This document shows positions 9,732 through 20,083 of a stretch of 64,000 bases of DNA, one piece after another; within the stretch, counting starts at the first letter, position 1; every line of letters starts with the position of its first letter. A program made the position numbers and the translations under genes. The notes below the pieces were generated by a model that worked only from the letters and a program-made list of their open reading frames with translations, was not told the DNA's origin and did not search any database. Source of the DNA: Streptomyces sp. NRRL F-5122 (GTDB taxonomy: Bacteria > Actinomycetota > Actinomycetes > Streptomycetales > Streptomycetaceae); assembly GCF_001507435.1 (NCBI RefSeq), contig NZ_LMWH01000237.1, forward strand, positions 1-64,000, read 5' to 3'.

Positions 9732-9959
9732 GCCCGGCGGCCACCACCGCGGACCCCCCCCCCGGCACGGGCGGCGGCAGCGGCGCGCCGACGCCGCATG
9801 GACCCTTCCCGGGCCCCGGTCACGGGCGGGGAATAGATCACTTGTGCCCCCGGTTTTGGGGGATGCGGCCAGTCCTGGCAGACTGGTACGTCGGCTCCGG
9901 TTCACGCTCCCGCATCCCGCGTCTGCGACCCGGCGCCCTCCCGAAACCTAGGAGACACC

Positions 9960-10181
9960 TTGAAGCGCGACATCCACCCCGAGTACGTCGAGACGCAGGT
10001 CAGCTGCACCTGTGGCGCGTCGTTCACCACCCGCAGCACGATCGGGTCCGGCACCATCCGGGCCGAGGTCTGCTCCGAGTGCCACCCGTTCTACACGGGC
10101 AAGCAGAAGATCCTCGACACCGGTGGCCGTGTGGCCCGCTTCGAGGCCCGCTTCGGCAAGGCTGCCGCTGCCAAGAAGTAG
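9960..10181 (+). CDS. rpmE: 50S ribosomal protein L31, zinc-binding form
   Basis: Ribosomal protein L31 on the central protuberance of the 50S subunit. It is 73 residues and contains a full zinc-ribbon set: C16, C18, C38 and C41 (CTC and CSEC). It is therefore the zinc-containing form. Streptomyces usually also have a zinc-free paralogue expressed under zinc limitation. The start codon is TTG at 9960, eight bases after the start of GGAGA. No in-frame ATG is available because the family's conserved KRDIHPEY follows directly. Upstream, 228 bases separate it from the LCP gene, so it likely has its own promoter. Confidence 0.96.
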   Translation: MKRDIHPEYVETQVSCTCGASFTTRSTIGSGTIRAEVCSECHPFYTGKQKILDTGGRVARFEARFGKAAAAKK

Positions 10182-10325
10182 CGAGCCCACAGCGCCGGTC
10201 TCCGGTGTTCCCGTCTTCACGTGTGGAAGCGGGGGCCCGGGACCGGCGCTTTGCGGTGCAGCCACAGTTCGTCGTACGTACGTCCCCATGCCCGGCCCGG
10301 CTGGGGACAATCCAGGGAGTCGGAG

Positions 10326-11393
10326 ATGTTCGAGGCGGTCGAGGAGCTGGTCGGTGAACACGCCGACCTGGAGAAGAAGCTGGCGGATCCGTCGGTCCAC
10401 GCCGACCAGGCCAACGCACGCACGCTCAACAAGCGTTATGCCGAGCTGAGTCCCATCGTCGCCACGTACCGCTCCTGGAAGCAGACCGGTGACGACATCG
10501 AGACCGCCCGCGAACTGGCCGCCGACGACCCGGACTTCGCGGCCGAGGTCAAGGACCTGGAGGGGCAGCGCGAGGAGCTGACCGAGAAACTGCGCCTCCT
10601 CCTCGTCCCGCGCGACCCCAGCGACGACAAGGACGTCATCCTCGAGGTCAAGGCGGGCGCGGGCGGCGACGAGTCCGCCCTGTTCGCCGGAGACCTGCTC
10701 CGTATGTACCTGCGCTACGCCGAGCGCGTCGGCTGGAAGACCGAGATCATCGACTCCACCGAGTCCGAGCTCGGCGGCTACAAGGACGTGCAGGTCGCCG
10801 TGAAGGCCCGCGGCACCCAGGAGCCCGGCCAGGGCGTGTGGGCCCGTCTGAAGTACGAGGGCGGGGTGCACCGTGTGCAGCGCGTGCCCGCGACGGAGTC
10901 CCAGGGCCGTATCCACACCTCCGCGGCCGGTGTGCTGGTCACGCCGGAGGCGGAGGAGGTCGACGTCGAGATCAACGCGAACGACCTTCGGATCGACGTC
11001 TACCGCTCCTCGGGCCCCGGTGGCCAGTCCGTCAACACGACCGACTCCGCCGTGCGCATCACGCACCTGCCGACCGGAGTCGTCGCCTCCTGCCAGAACG
11101 AGAAGAGCCAGCTGCAGAACAAGCAGCAGGCGATGCGTATCCTGCGCTCCAGGCTGCTCGCCATGGCGCAGGAGGAGGCGGAGAAGGAGGCCGCCGACGC
11201 CCGCCGCAGCCAGGTCCGCACCGTCGACCGCTCCGAGAAGATCCGTACGTACAACTTCCCGGAGAACCGCATCTCGGACCACCGCGTCGGCTTCAAGGCC
11301 TACAACCTGGACCAGGTCCTGGACGGCGACCTCGACGCGGTGATCCAGGCCTGCGTCGACGCGGACTCGGCCGCCAAGCTCGCAGCCGCGTAA
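10326..11393 (+). CDS. prfA: Peptide chain release factor 1
   Basis: RF1 recognises UAA and UAG stop codons and triggers peptide release. From ATG 10326 the protein has 355 residues, the usual length. The stop-codon-reading PAT tripeptide lies in [11 protein letters not shown], which distinguishes RF1 from RF2. The catalytic GGQ motif is at residues 232-234 ([17 protein letters not shown]). The frame is open further upstream, but homology begins at MFEAVEELV and GGGAG lies a few bases before. It is followed after 26 bases by prmC, whose product methylates this GGQ glutamine. Confidence 0.97.
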   Translation: MFEAVEELVGEHADLEKKLADPSVHADQANARTLNKRYAELSPIVATYRSWKQTGDDIETARELAADDPDFAAEVKDLEGQREELTEKLRLLLVPRDPSDDKDVILEVKAGAGGDESALFAGDLLRMYLRYAERVGWKTEIIDSTESELGGYKDVQVAVKARGTQEPGQGVWARLKYEGGVHRVQRVPATESQGRIHTSAAGVLVTPEAEEVDVEINANDLRIDVYRSSGPGGQSVNTTDSAVRITHLPTGVVASCQNEKSQLQNKQQAMRILRSRLLAMAQEEAEKEAADARRSQVRTVDRSEKIRTYNFPENRISDHRVGFKAYNLDQVLDGDLDAVIQACVDADSAAKLAAA

Positions 11394-11419
11394 GGCACGT
11401 AGACAACCGGAGGACCAGC

Positions 11420-12265
11420 GTGAACCTGCTGCTCGCGGAGGTGGCCCAGGCCACCCAGCGGCTGGCCGACGCCGGCGTGCCCTCGCCGCGCAACGACGCG
11501 GAGGAGCTTGCCGCCTTCGTGCACGGCGTCAAGCGGGGCGCGCTGCACTCCGTGAAGGACTCGGACTTCGACGCCCGGTACTGGGAGGTCATCGCCCGCC
11601 GCGAGGCCCGCGAACCGCTCCAGCACATCACGGGACGCGCCTACTTCAGGTACCTGGAACTCCAGGTGGGGCCCGGGGTGTTCGTGCCCCGCCCGGAGAC
11701 CGAGTCGGTGGTCGGCTGGGCCATAGACGCCGTGCGGGCGATGGACGTGGTCGAGCCGCTGATCGTGGACCTGTGCACGGGTTCGGGTGCCATCGCGCTC
11801 GCCCTGGCCCAGGAGGTGCCGCGCTCCCGTGTGCACGCCGTGGAGCTGTCCGACGAGGCGCTCCAGTGGACCCGCAAGAACATGGAGGGCTCCAGGGTCG
11901 ACCTGCGCCAGGGCGACGCCCTGGACGCCTTCCACGACCTCGACGGCCAGGTCGACCTCGTGATCTCCAACCCGCCGTACATCCCGCTCACCGAATGGGA
12001 GTACGTCGCGCCGGAGGCCCGGGACTACGATCCGGAACTCGCCCTGTTCTCCGGCGAGGACGGCCTCGAGCTCATCCGCGGCCTGGAGCGCACGGCGCAC
12101 CGGCTGCTGCGCCCCGGCGGCGTCGTCGTCATCGAGCACGCCGACACCCAGGGCGGCCAGGTGCCGTGGATCTTCACCGAGGAACGGGGCTGGGCCGACG
12201 CGGCCGATCACCCCGACCTCAACAACCGCCCCCGCTTCGCGACCGCCCGCAGGGCGCTGCCGTGA
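11420..12265 (+). CDS. prmC: Release factor glutamine N5-methyltransferase
   Basis: SAM-dependent methylase (HemK/PrmC) that modifies the Gln of the GGQ motif in release factors. It has 281 residues from GTG 11420, preceded by GGAGG. An N-terminal helical domain (residues 1-80) precedes the Rossmann methylase domain, with the SAM motif VDLCTGSGAIALALA. The substrate-binding NPPY motif is at residues 184-187 (VISNPPYIPLTEWE), the hallmark of glutamine/adenine N-methylases. Its adjacency to prfA supports the assignment. The frame is open upstream inside prfA, but that part is shadow sequence. Confidence 0.95.
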   Translation: MNLLLAEVAQATQRLADAGVPSPRNDAEELAAFVHGVKRGALHSVKDSDFDARYWEVIARREAREPLQHITGRAYFRYLELQVGPGVFVPRPETESVVGWAIDAVRAMDVVEPLIVDLCTGSGAIALALAQEVPRSRVHAVELSDEALQWTRKNMEGSRVDLRQGDALDAFHDLDGQVDLVISNPPYIPLTEWEYVAPEARDYDPELALFSGEDGLELIRGLERTAHRLLRPGGVVVIEHADTQGGQVPWIFTEERGWADAADHPDLNNRPRFATARRALP

Positions 12266-12320
12266 GCGGCCCGAAGACTCTCTTTCCGCAGCAGTACGTG
12301 TACGAGGAGGCCAGCTGAAG

Positions 12321-12968
12321 ATGGCACGGCGATACGACACCAACGACGCGACCGACCGCACGACCGGTCTGCGCGAAGCCGCGTCCGCCGTCCGCCGTGG
12401 CGAACTCGTGGTGCTGCCGACCGACACCGTGTACGGCATCGGCGCCGACGCGTTCTCCTCGGAGGCCGTGGCCGACCTGCTCCAGGCCAAGGGCCGGGGC
12501 CGCAATATGCCCACGCCCGTCCTCATCGGCTCCCCGAACACCCTGCACGGCCTCGTCACGGACTTCTCCGAGATGGCCTGGGAACTGGTCGACGCGTTCT
12601 GGCCGGGCGCCCTCACGCTCGTCGCGCGGCATCAGCCGTCGTTGCAGTGGGACCTCGGGGACACGCGTGGGACCGTTGCCGTGCGTATGCCGCTGCACCC
12701 GGTCGCCATCGAACTGCTGACCGAAGTCGGCCCGATGGCCGTCTCCTCCGCCAACCTGACCGGCCACCCGGCGCCGGAGAACTGCGACGACGCCCAGGAA
12801 ATGCTCGGCGACTCCGTCTCCGTCTACCTGGACGGCGGTCCCACCCCCGGGAACATCCCCTCCTCGATCGTCGACGTCACCGGCAAGGTGCCCGTCCTGC
12901 TGCGGGCCGGTGCCCTGTCCGCGGACGAGCTGCGAAAGGTCGTACCCGACCTCGAGGTGGCGAATTGA
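12321..12968 (+). CDS. sua5: L-threonylcarbamoyladenylate synthase (Sua5/TsaC/YwlC family)
   Basis: Makes threonylcarbamoyl-AMP from threonine, bicarbonate and ATP for t6A37 modification of ANN-decoding tRNAs. The 215-residue protein has the YrdC fold: GELVVLPTDTVYGIGADA at the N-terminus, KGRGRNMPTPVLIGS, FWPGALTLVA, VAVRMPLHP and PMAVSSANLTG. It ends near residue 205, so it lacks the separate C-terminal Sua5 domain and is closer to TsaC/YwlC in length. ATG 12321 is preceded by GAGGAG at 12304-12309. The next gene overlaps its stop codon by four bases. Confidence 0.93.
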   Translation: MARRYDTNDATDRTTGLREAASAVRRGELVVLPTDTVYGIGADAFSSEAVADLLQAKGRGRNMPTPVLIGSPNTLHGLVTDFSEMAWELVDAFWPGALTLVARHQPSLQWDLGDTRGTVAVRMPLHPVAIELLTEVGPMAVSSANLTGHPAPENCDDAQEMLGDSVSVYLDGGPTPGNIPSSIVDVTGKVPVLLRAGALSADELRKVVPDLEVAN

Positions 12969-13633
12969 CAGCCCCTGACGCGGGGCGTGGCATAGGCAAC
13001 GGGGACGAGACGGGGACCTTCGGGCTTCCCCGCGACACTTTCCGCATCCTCCACGTCAGCACCGGCAACGTGTGCCGCTCGCCGATCACCGAGCGGCTGA
13101 CCCGGCATTTCCTCGCGGACCGGCTCGGCGACCCCCTGTGGGGCGGGCTGATCGTGGAGAGTGCCGGCACCTGGGGTCACGAGGGCGCGCCCATGGAGGC
13201 GAACGCGGCGGCGGTCCTCGCCGACTTCGGCGCTGACGCCTCCGGCTTCGTCGGCCGGGAACTCCTGGACGAACACGTCATCCGGGCCGACCTGGTGCTG
13301 ACCGCGACGCGCGACCACCGGGCCCAGGTGATCTCCATGGGCCACTCGGCGGGACTGCGCACCTTCACGCTGAAGGAGTTCACCCGCCTCGTGCGGGCGA
13401 TAGACCCGGCCACGCTGCCCCCGCTGGAGGACGGTGTGGTCGCCCGCGCCCGTGCCCTGGTCCGGGCCGCGGCGGCCCTGCGCGGCTGGCTCCTCGCCCC
13501 CACGGCGGGTGCGGACGAGGTCTACGACCCGTACGGGGCCCCGCTCACCTTCTTCCGGTCGGTCGGGGACGAGATCCACCAAGCACTGGAACCGGTCGTG
13601 ACGGCGCTGACGGGAGTGCCCACCCGGGCCTGA
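12965..13633 (+). CDS. Low-molecular-weight tyrosine phosphatase-like protein lacking the nucleophilic Cys
   Basis: The protein resembles low-molecular-weight protein tyrosine phosphatases, which use a P-loop of form C-x4-C-R-S. Here the loop reads HVSTGNVCRSPITERL. The position of the first, nucleophilic Cys is S32, while the second Cys (C37), R38 and the following Ser-Pro are kept. The late DPYGAP motif that supplies the general acid is present. It has 222 residues, longer than the usual 150-160, with extra C-terminal sequence. The start is TTG 12965, overlapping the sua5 stop (TTGA), with GAGGTGG before it; no better in-frame start is seen. Unless Ser is active, it is more likely a phosphoprotein-binding or otherwise altered member. 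This operon position is, from memory, conserved in Streptomyces. Confidence 0.75.
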   Translation: MTAPDAGRGIGNGDETGTFGLPRDTFRILHVSTGNVCRSPITERLTRHFLADRLGDPLWGGLIVESAGTWGHEGAPMEANAAAVLADFGADASGFVGRELLDEHVIRADLVLTATRDHRAQVISMGHSAGLRTFTLKEFTRLVRAIDPATLPPLEDGVVARARALVRAAAALRGWLLAPTAGADEVYDPYGAPLTFFRSVGDEIHQALEPVVTALTGVPTRA

Positions 13634-13759
13634 CCGGGTGACGCAGGCAGGTTCCGAACGAGCGCGTTGCACCTGCACGGCGGTAACCATCCGGCGCCCC
13701 GGCGAACCCGGGCCTACATTGGACGTACGTTTCCGATGCCCGGAGCCCCGGAGCCCACC

Positions 13760-15001
13760 ATGGCGGTCACGCACACCCTCGAGGCCGACGTCCTGCGTCG
13801 GCAGGACCCCGAACTCGCCGACATCATCCTCGGAGAGCTCACCCGTCAGTCGACGACGCTGCAGCTCATCGCCGCCGAGAACTTCACCTCGCCGGCCGTG
13901 CTCGCCGCCCTCGGCTCTCCGCTCGCCAACAAGTACGCCGAGGGCTATCCCGGCGCCCGCTACCACGGGGGCTGCGAGATCGTCGACGTCGCCGAGCGGA
14001 TCGCGGTCGACCGGGCGAAGGCGCTCTTCGGGGCCGAGCACGCCAATGTGCAGTCGCACTCGGGATCGTCGGCGGTGCTGGCCGCGTACGCCGCGCTGCT
14101 CAGACCCGGTGACACCGTGCTCGCCCTGGGGCTGCCGTACGGCGGGCATCTCACGCACGGGTCGCCCGCCAACTTCTCCGGCCGCTGGTTCGACTTCGTC
14201 GGCTACGGGGTCGAGGCGGACTCGGGACTCATCGACCACGACCAGGTGCGCTCCCTGGCCCGTACGCACCGGCCCAAGGCCATCGTGTGCGGGTCCATCG
14301 CCTATCCGCGCCACATCGACTACGCCTTCTTCCGGCAGGTCGCCGACGAGGTGGGCGCGTATCTCATCGCGGACGCCGCCCATCCGATCGGGCTGGTCGC
14401 CGGGGGAGCGGCGCCCAATCCGGTGCCGTACGCCGATGTCGTCTGCGCCACCACGCACAAGGTGCTGCGTGGTCCACGAGGCGGCATGATCCTGTGCGGG
14501 AGCGAATTGGCGGAGCGTGTGGACCGGGCGGTCTTCCCGTTCACCCAGGGCGGCGCGCAGATGCACAGCATCGCGGCCAAGGCGGTCGCCTTCGGGGAGG
14601 CCTCGACGGAGGACTTCGCCGCATACGCCCGCCAGGTGGTGGCCAACGCCCGGCGGCTCGCCGCGGACCTGGGCGCCGCGGGGCTGGCGATCACCACCGG
14701 AGGCACCGACACCCATCTGCTGACCGTGGACCCGGCCCCGCTCGGGGTGGACGGCCGCACCGCTCGGGGGCGGCTCACGGCGGCCGGCATGATCCTGGAC
14801 ACGTGCGCGCTGCCTCACGGCGACGCACGCGGACTGCGCCTCGGCACCGCCGCGCTGACCACGCAGGGCATGGGCGAGGCCGAGATGTCGTACATCGCCG
14901 CGCTCCTCGTGTCCGTGCTGCGCGACGAGGTGGACGGGAGGAAGGCACGTGAAGAAGTGCGGGAGCTGGCCGGCGGATTTCCGCCGTATCCCGGCTGGTA
15001 G
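13760..15001 (+). CDS. glyA: Serine hydroxymethyltransferase
   Basis: PLP enzyme interconverting serine and glycine with tetrahydrofolate, the main source of one-carbon units. From ATG 13760 (GGAG six bases upstream) it has 413 residues, typical length. Landmarks are LIAAENFTSPAVLAALGSPL, NKYAEGYPGARYHGG, SHSGSSAVLAAYAALL and the PLP lysine K234 in TTHKVLRGPRGG. The end motif RLGTAALTTQGMGEAEM is also clear. The usual VQGGPLMH reads TQGGAQMHSIAAKAVAF here, a mild divergence. ATG 13736 is an alternative start. Streptomyces generally have more than one glyA, so this may not be the only copy. Confidence 0.93.
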   Translation: MAVTHTLEADVLRRQDPELADIILGELTRQSTTLQLIAAENFTSPAVLAALGSPLANKYAEGYPGARYHGGCEIVDVAERIAVDRAKALFGAEHANVQSHSGSSAVLAAYAALLRPGDTVLALGLPYGGHLTHGSPANFSGRWFDFVGYGVEADSGLIDHDQVRSLARTHRPKAIVCGSIAYPRHIDYAFFRQVADEVGAYLIADAAHPIGLVAGGAAPNPVPYADVVCATTHKVLRGPRGGMILCGSELAERVDRAVFPFTQGGAQMHSIAAKAVAFGEASTEDFAAYARQVVANARRLAADLGAAGLAITTGGTDTHLLTVDPAPLGVDGRTARGRLTAAGMILDTCALPHGDARGLRLGTAALTTQGMGEAEMSYIAALLVSVLRDEVDGRKAREEVRELAGGFPPYPGW

Positions 15002-15128
15002 GGGGTAGGCGCAGCGGAGTGCACAGCCGAACGTGCAACCATCGTCGCTACCCGATTGTCCTCAACCATATGCACGCGAAGCTAGGGTGTGGTGCTGAGG
15101 ACGTTCAGCGAGACCTGTGGGGAAGCCA

Positions 15129-16463
15129 GTGCGTGAATACCTGCTGACGCTCTGCATCACGGCCGCGGTGACGTATCTGCTGACTGGGCCGGTACGCAAA
15201 TTCGCGATCGTGGCCGGAGCCATGCCGGAGATCCGGGCCCGTGACGTGCATCGGGAACCGACCCCCCGGCTCGGCGGTATCGCCATGTTCTTCGGCCTGT
15301 GCGCGGGCCTGCTGGTCGCCGACCACCTGGAGAACCTCAACGAGGTCTTCGCCAAGTCGAACGAGCCACGGGCACTGCTGTCGGGGGCCGCGCTGATCTG
15401 GCTGATCGGCGTGCTGGACGACAAGTTCGAGATCGACGCCCTGATCAAGCTCGGCGCCCAGATGATCGCCGCGGGCGTGATGGTCATGCAGGGTCTGACG
15501 ATCCTGTGGTTGCCCGTCCCCGGCGTCGGCACGGTCTCGCTCACCCCGTGGCAGGGCACTCTGCTGACCGTGGCGCTGGTCGTCATCACGATCAACGCGG
15601 TGAACTTCGTCGACGGCCTCGACGGCCTCGCCGCGGGCGTCGTGTGCATCGCGTCCGCCGCGTTCTTCATGTACGCGTACCGGATCTGGTACGGCTACGG
15701 CCTGGAGGCGGCGGCCCCGGCGACCCTGTTCGCGGCGATCCTGATGGGCATGTGCCTGGGCTTCCTGCCGCACAACATGCACCCGGCGCGGATCTTCATG
15801 GGCGACTCGGGCTCGATGCTGATCGGACTCGTGCTCGCCGCGGGCGCCATCTCGATCACCGGGCAGGTGGACCCGGACGCGATGAACCTCTTCTCCGGTT
15901 CCGAGCGCGAGACGGTCCACCAGACCGTCCCGGTCTACATCCCGCTGCTGCTGCCGCTGACGATCATCGCCATCCCGGCCGCCGACCTCGTGCTCGCGAT
16001 CGTGCGCCGCACCTGGCGCGGCCAGTCGCCGTTCGCCGCCGACCGCGGTCATCTGCACCACCGGCTCCTGGAGATCGGCCACTCGCACAGCCGGGCCGTG
16101 CTGATCATGTACTTCTGGTCGGCGCTGATCGCCTTCGGCGCCCTGGCGTACTCCGTGAACTCGGCGTCCCTGTGGATCGTGCTCGGCATCGTCGCACTGA
16201 GCGCGGTCGGCCTCGTGCTCCTCCTGCTGCCGAGGTTCACACCGCGTGCCCCGCGCTGGGCCGAGAGCTTCGTCCCGCCGCGCTACCGGCGCCGCCGCGA
16301 CGGCGAACCCGAGGAAGCGGAGGCACCCGCCGCGTGCGAGGCGGAGGAGGAACCGGAGCCGGAGCACGAGCACCTGGCCCCGATCACCGCGGGTGTCAAC
16401 GGGGCCACGGCCGTCAGCAGCCGGATCCGGCCGACCCGGCACAAGGCCGAGTCGTCGCGTTGA
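15129..16463 (+). CDS. Undecaprenyl-phosphate sugar-1-phosphate transferase (MraY/WecA family)
   Basis: Polytopic membrane enzyme of the MraY/WecA/TagO family, which moves HexNAc-1-phosphate from UDP-sugar to undecaprenyl phosphate and starts wall-glycopolymer synthesis. About eleven hydrophobic segments cover residues 1-375. The family acid motifs are visible: LDDKFEIDALIKL, NFVDGLDGLAAGV and FMGDSGSMLIG. The HLHHRLLEIGHS motif that marks WecA/TagO rather than MraY is also there. A hydrophilic Glu-rich tail (EEAEAPAACEAEEEPEPEHEH) follows, likely cytosolic. Start GTG 15129 follows GGGGA; GTG 15117 is an alternative. The position just before the atp operon matches mycobacterial wecA/rfe, from memory. 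Confidence 0.88.
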   Translation: MREYLLTLCITAAVTYLLTGPVRKFAIVAGAMPEIRARDVHREPTPRLGGIAMFFGLCAGLLVADHLENLNEVFAKSNEPRALLSGAALIWLIGVLDDKFEIDALIKLGAQMIAAGVMVMQGLTILWLPVPGVGTVSLTPWQGTLLTVALVVITINAVNFVDGLDGLAAGVVCIASAAFFMYAYRIWYGYGLEAAAPATLFAAILMGMCLGFLPHNMHPARIFMGDSGSMLIGLVLAAGAISITGQVDPDAMNLFSGSERETVHQTVPVYIPLLLPLTIIAIPAADLVLAIVRRTWRGQSPFAADRGHLHHRLLEIGHSHSRAVLIMYFWSALIAFGALAYSVNSASLWIVLGIVALSAVGLVLLLLPRFTPRAPRWAESFVPPRYRRRRDGEPEEAEAPAACEAEEEPEPEHEHLAPITAGVNGATAVSSRIRPTRHKAESSR

Positions 16464-16760
16464 CCTACAAGGTAAGAATCTGACTAACGCATTGCCGACC
16501 CGTGAGGGTGCAAAGGGTTTCAATACCAGACAAGTCGCCCCGCCGCCTGCGCAGACGCGCAGGTTCACCCTCATGTGTGACGGCGGGCACACCGTCTAGG
16601 TAAAGACCGCATCAAATAGTTTGTGATACGGTTCACGAGAACCCCGGGAAAGAGCCGATGGGCCCAGTGAGAGGGACCCTCGGTGTGAGGACCCCACTCG
16701 GCCCGGGACTACGCTCGTCCATGACGACACCCTGCCCCCTGTGAAAGCGGAGTTGCCGCC
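16464..16760 (+). promoter_or_regulatory. Region upstream of the ATP synthase operon
   Basis: About 300 bases without a gene. A 7-bp stem with 4-base loop lies at 16546-16563 (CCTGCGC with its complement) and may terminate the preceding gene. A GGTTC/GAACC inverted repeat is at 16630-16643. The AT-richer stretch 16599-16635 (AAAGACCGCATCAAATAG, TTTGTGATACGG) is the most promoter-like part and probably drives atpI. Confidence 0.4.
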
Positions 16761-17198
16761 ATGCCGTCCAATGACGCCCGGAACCTACTGCAGACCGCTG
16801 TGCCCACAGCGGCCGTCGGCGTGCTCGCCGTGGCCGCCGGCGGTGTTGTCGCGGGTGGCAAGGGGGCGCTCGGCGCGGCTGTCGGTGCGGTGCTGGCCAT
16901 CGTCTTCATGGGGATCGGCCTGTACGTCCTGCAGTGGACCGCAAAAACGCTCCCGCATCTGTTCCAGGCCATGGGCCTGATGCTCTATGTCGCACAGCTG
17001 CTGCTGCTTCTGATCTTCGTGGGCCTCTTCAAGGACACGTCCCTCTTCAACGCGAAGGCGTTCGCCCTCTCGCTCGTCGTCGCGACCGTCGTGTGGATGG
17101 CCGCGCAGGCTCGTGCGCACATGAAGGCCAAGCTGTTCTACGTCGACCCGGACTCCCAGGAGCGCGAGAAGTCCCAGAAGGCGGGCTCCGCGACGTGA
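16761..17198 (+). CDS. atpI: ATP synthase protein I
   Basis: Small membrane protein encoded first in many atp operons, thought to assist assembly of the c-ring. It has 145 residues with four hydrophobic segments: about 15-33, 36-57, 70-91 and 98-115. A charged C-terminal tail ends in DPDSQEREKSQKAGSAT. ATG 16761 opens the operon, and atpB follows after 225 bases. AtpI proteins are poorly conserved, so the call rests on size, topology and position. Confidence 0.85.
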   Translation: MPSNDARNLLQTAVPTAAVGVLAVAAGGVVAGGKGALGAAVGAVLAIVFMGIGLYVLQWTAKTLPHLFQAMGLMLYVAQLLLLLIFVGLFKDTSLFNAKAFALSLVVATVVWMAAQARAHMKAKLFYVDPDSQEREKSQKAGSAT

Positions 17199-17423
17199 GG
17201 GGTAGGGCCGGGATAAAGACGTGTGAGAGATCCTGCTATCGTCCGGTGCCAACTGCGGCATCGCGGGCGCGGGCACTTGAGCTGACGCCTGCTCAATCGC
17301 GAGGCTCGAGGGCCCGAAGCCGCCCCCACATCCGTAACACCAGTCCGGTGCCGATCCGCGGCTGCGCGCCGCGCCGACACAACGAGGTTGCCGTACCCAT
17401 GCGTCACGCCGAAGGAGCCCGCG

Positions 17424-18565
<1,142 letters not shown>

Positions 18566-18604
18566 TCAGCTCTTACCCGACACGAATCGACGAAAGGCAC
18601 TGAT

Positions 18605-19156
18605 GTGATCGCCAACCTGGTACAGCTGGCGGCCGAGGAGACGGAGCAGAACCCGCTCGTCCCCCCGGGCCCGGAGCTGCTCGTCGGCACCATCGCCTTC
18701 GCCATCGTGTTCTTCTTCTTCTGGAAGAAGCTGCTTCCGAACATCAACAAGGTTCTGGAGGAGCGTCGCGCGGCGATCGAAGGCGGTATCGAAGAGGCCG
18801 ACGCCATGAAGGTCGAGGCCCAGAGCGTCCTTGAGCAGTACAAGGCCCAGCTCGCCGAGGCCCGGCACGAGGCCGCGCGTCTGCGCCAGGAGGCGCAGGA
18901 GCAGGGTGCCACCCTCATCGCCGAGATGCGGGCGGAAGGCCAGCGGCAGCGCGAGGAGATCGTCGCCGCCGGTCACGCGCAGATCGAGGCCGACCGCAAG
19001 GCCGCCGCTCAGGCGCTGCGACAGGACGTCGGCACGCTGGCCACCGAGCTGGCCGGCAAGCTCGTCGGTGAGTCCCTCGAGGACCACGCCCGGCAGAGCC
19101 GCGTCATCGACCGCTTCCTCGACGAGCTCGAGGAGAAGGCCGAGGCCGCGCGATGA
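18605..19156 (+). CDS. atpF: ATP synthase subunit b
   Basis: Peripheral-stalk subunit joining Fo to F1. It has 183 residues: one N-terminal membrane helix at about residues 24-43 (LLVGTIAFAIVFFFFWKKLL), then a long charged coiled coil rich in Glu, Ala, Arg and Gln reaching the C-terminus. The start is GTG 18605, which overlaps an out-of-frame ATG at 18603. Its stop overlaps the atpH start (ATGA), so the two stalk subunits are translationally coupled. Confidence 0.95.
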   Translation: MIANLVQLAAEETEQNPLVPPGPELLVGTIAFAIVFFFFWKKLLPNINKVLEERRAAIEGGIEEADAMKVEAQSVLEQYKAQLAEARHEAARLRQEAQEQGATLIAEMRAEGQRQREEIVAAGHAQIEADRKAAAQALRQDVGTLATELAGKLVGESLEDHARQSRVIDRFLDELEEKAEAAR

Positions 19157-19968
19157 ACGGAGCGAGCCGCGAGGCCCTGGCTGCCGCACGCGAGCGTCTC
19201 GACGCGCTGACGGACTCGACGTCCGTGGACGCGGCGCAGCTCGCCGACGAGCTGGCCGCCGTCACCGCGCTGCTCGACCGCGAGGCGTCGCTGCGTCGGG
19301 TCCTCACCGACCCGGCGCAGCCCGGCGAGGCCAAGGCCGAACTGGTGCAGCGCCTGCTCGGCGCACAGGTCAGCGGGCCGACCGCGGACCTGGTGTCCGG
19401 CATGGTGCGTACCCGGTGGTCGCAGTCGCGTGACCTGGTGGACGCGCTCGAGGAGCTGGCGAACCTCGCCGACCTCACCGCCGCCGAGAAGGCGGACGCG
19501 CTCGACGACGTGGAGGACGAGCTGTTCCGGTTCAGCCGGATCGTCTCCTCGGACACCGGGCTGCGTGCCGCGCTGACCGACCGGGCCGCGAGTGTCTCCG
19601 CCAAGAGCGAGCTGCTGCGGCGGCTGATCGGTGGTCGCGCCAACGTGACGACCGAGCGTCTGGTGACGCGCCTTGTGACCGCGCCGCGGGGACGTAGCCT
19701 GGAAGCGGGACTCGAGTCCCTGTCCAAGCTCGCGGCCGCGCGCCGTGACCGCATGGTCGCCGTCGTCACCTCGGCGGCGCCGCTGAGCGACACCCAGAAG
19801 CAGCGCCTCGGTGCCGCGCTGGCCAAGCTCTACGGCCGCCAGATGCACCTCAACCTGGACGTGGACCCCGAGGTCCTCGGCGGGATCCGGGTGCAGGTCG
19901 GCGACGAGGTCATCAACGGTTCGATCGAGGACCGGCTCGAGGACGCCCGCCGCCGCATGGCGAGCTAG
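19153..19968 (+). CDS. atpH: ATP synthase subunit delta
   Basis: F1 subunit linking the b stalk to the top of the alpha3-beta3 head. It has 271 residues, longer than the roughly 180 of E. coli, which is usual for actinobacteria. The conserved C-terminal part contains [39 protein letters not shown], distinctive of the OSCP/delta family; the N-terminal two-thirds is helical. It starts by a 4-base overlap with atpF. A hairpin-rich 115-base gap separates it from atpA. Confidence 0.95.
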   Translation: MNGASREALAAARERLDALTDSTSVDAAQLADELAAVTALLDREASLRRVLTDPAQPGEAKAELVQRLLGAQVSGPTADLVSGMVRTRWSQSRDLVDALEELANLADLTAAEKADALDDVEDELFRFSRIVSSDTGLRAALTDRAASVSAKSELLRRLIGGRANVTTERLVTRLVTAPRGRSLEAGLESLSKLAAARRDRMVAVVTSAAPLSDTQKQRLGAALAKLYGRQMHLNLDVDPEVLGGIRVQVGDEVINGSIEDRLEDARRRMAS

Positions 19969-19990
19969 CAGCAACTCCATACGCAGTACA

Positions 19991-20037
19991 ACGGCCCGAG
20001 TTGGGCCGTGCAGAGGATTCCTGGGGGTCGCCCCCAG
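19991..20037 (+). repeat. Two short perfect hairpins between atpH and atpA
   Basis: Two perfect 7-bp stems sit in tandem: ACGGCCC/GGGCCGT with a 5-base loop (19991-20009), and CTGGGGG/CCCCCAG with a 3-base loop (20021-20037), followed by ACCCCCAC. They lie inside the operon, so they are more likely mRNA-processing or stability elements than full terminators. The second resembles GGGGGTCGCCCCC-type palindromes that I recall being scattered through Streptomyces genomes. Confidence 0.6.
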
Positions 20038-20083
20038 ACCCCCACAGAAACTTCGGGCCCAACAAGGAGAGCAGGGAACCCAG

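Noticed and set aside
9754..9763. Run of ten C residues after the LCP gene
   Set aside because: It lies between genes, so phase variation of a coding frame is not possible; it may be a sequencing-prone tract only.
15056..15088. TTGTCC ... TAGGGT as promoter of the WecA-type gene
   Set aside because: The two boxes are 21 bases apart, too far for a normal promoter; TAGGGT alone is not enough.
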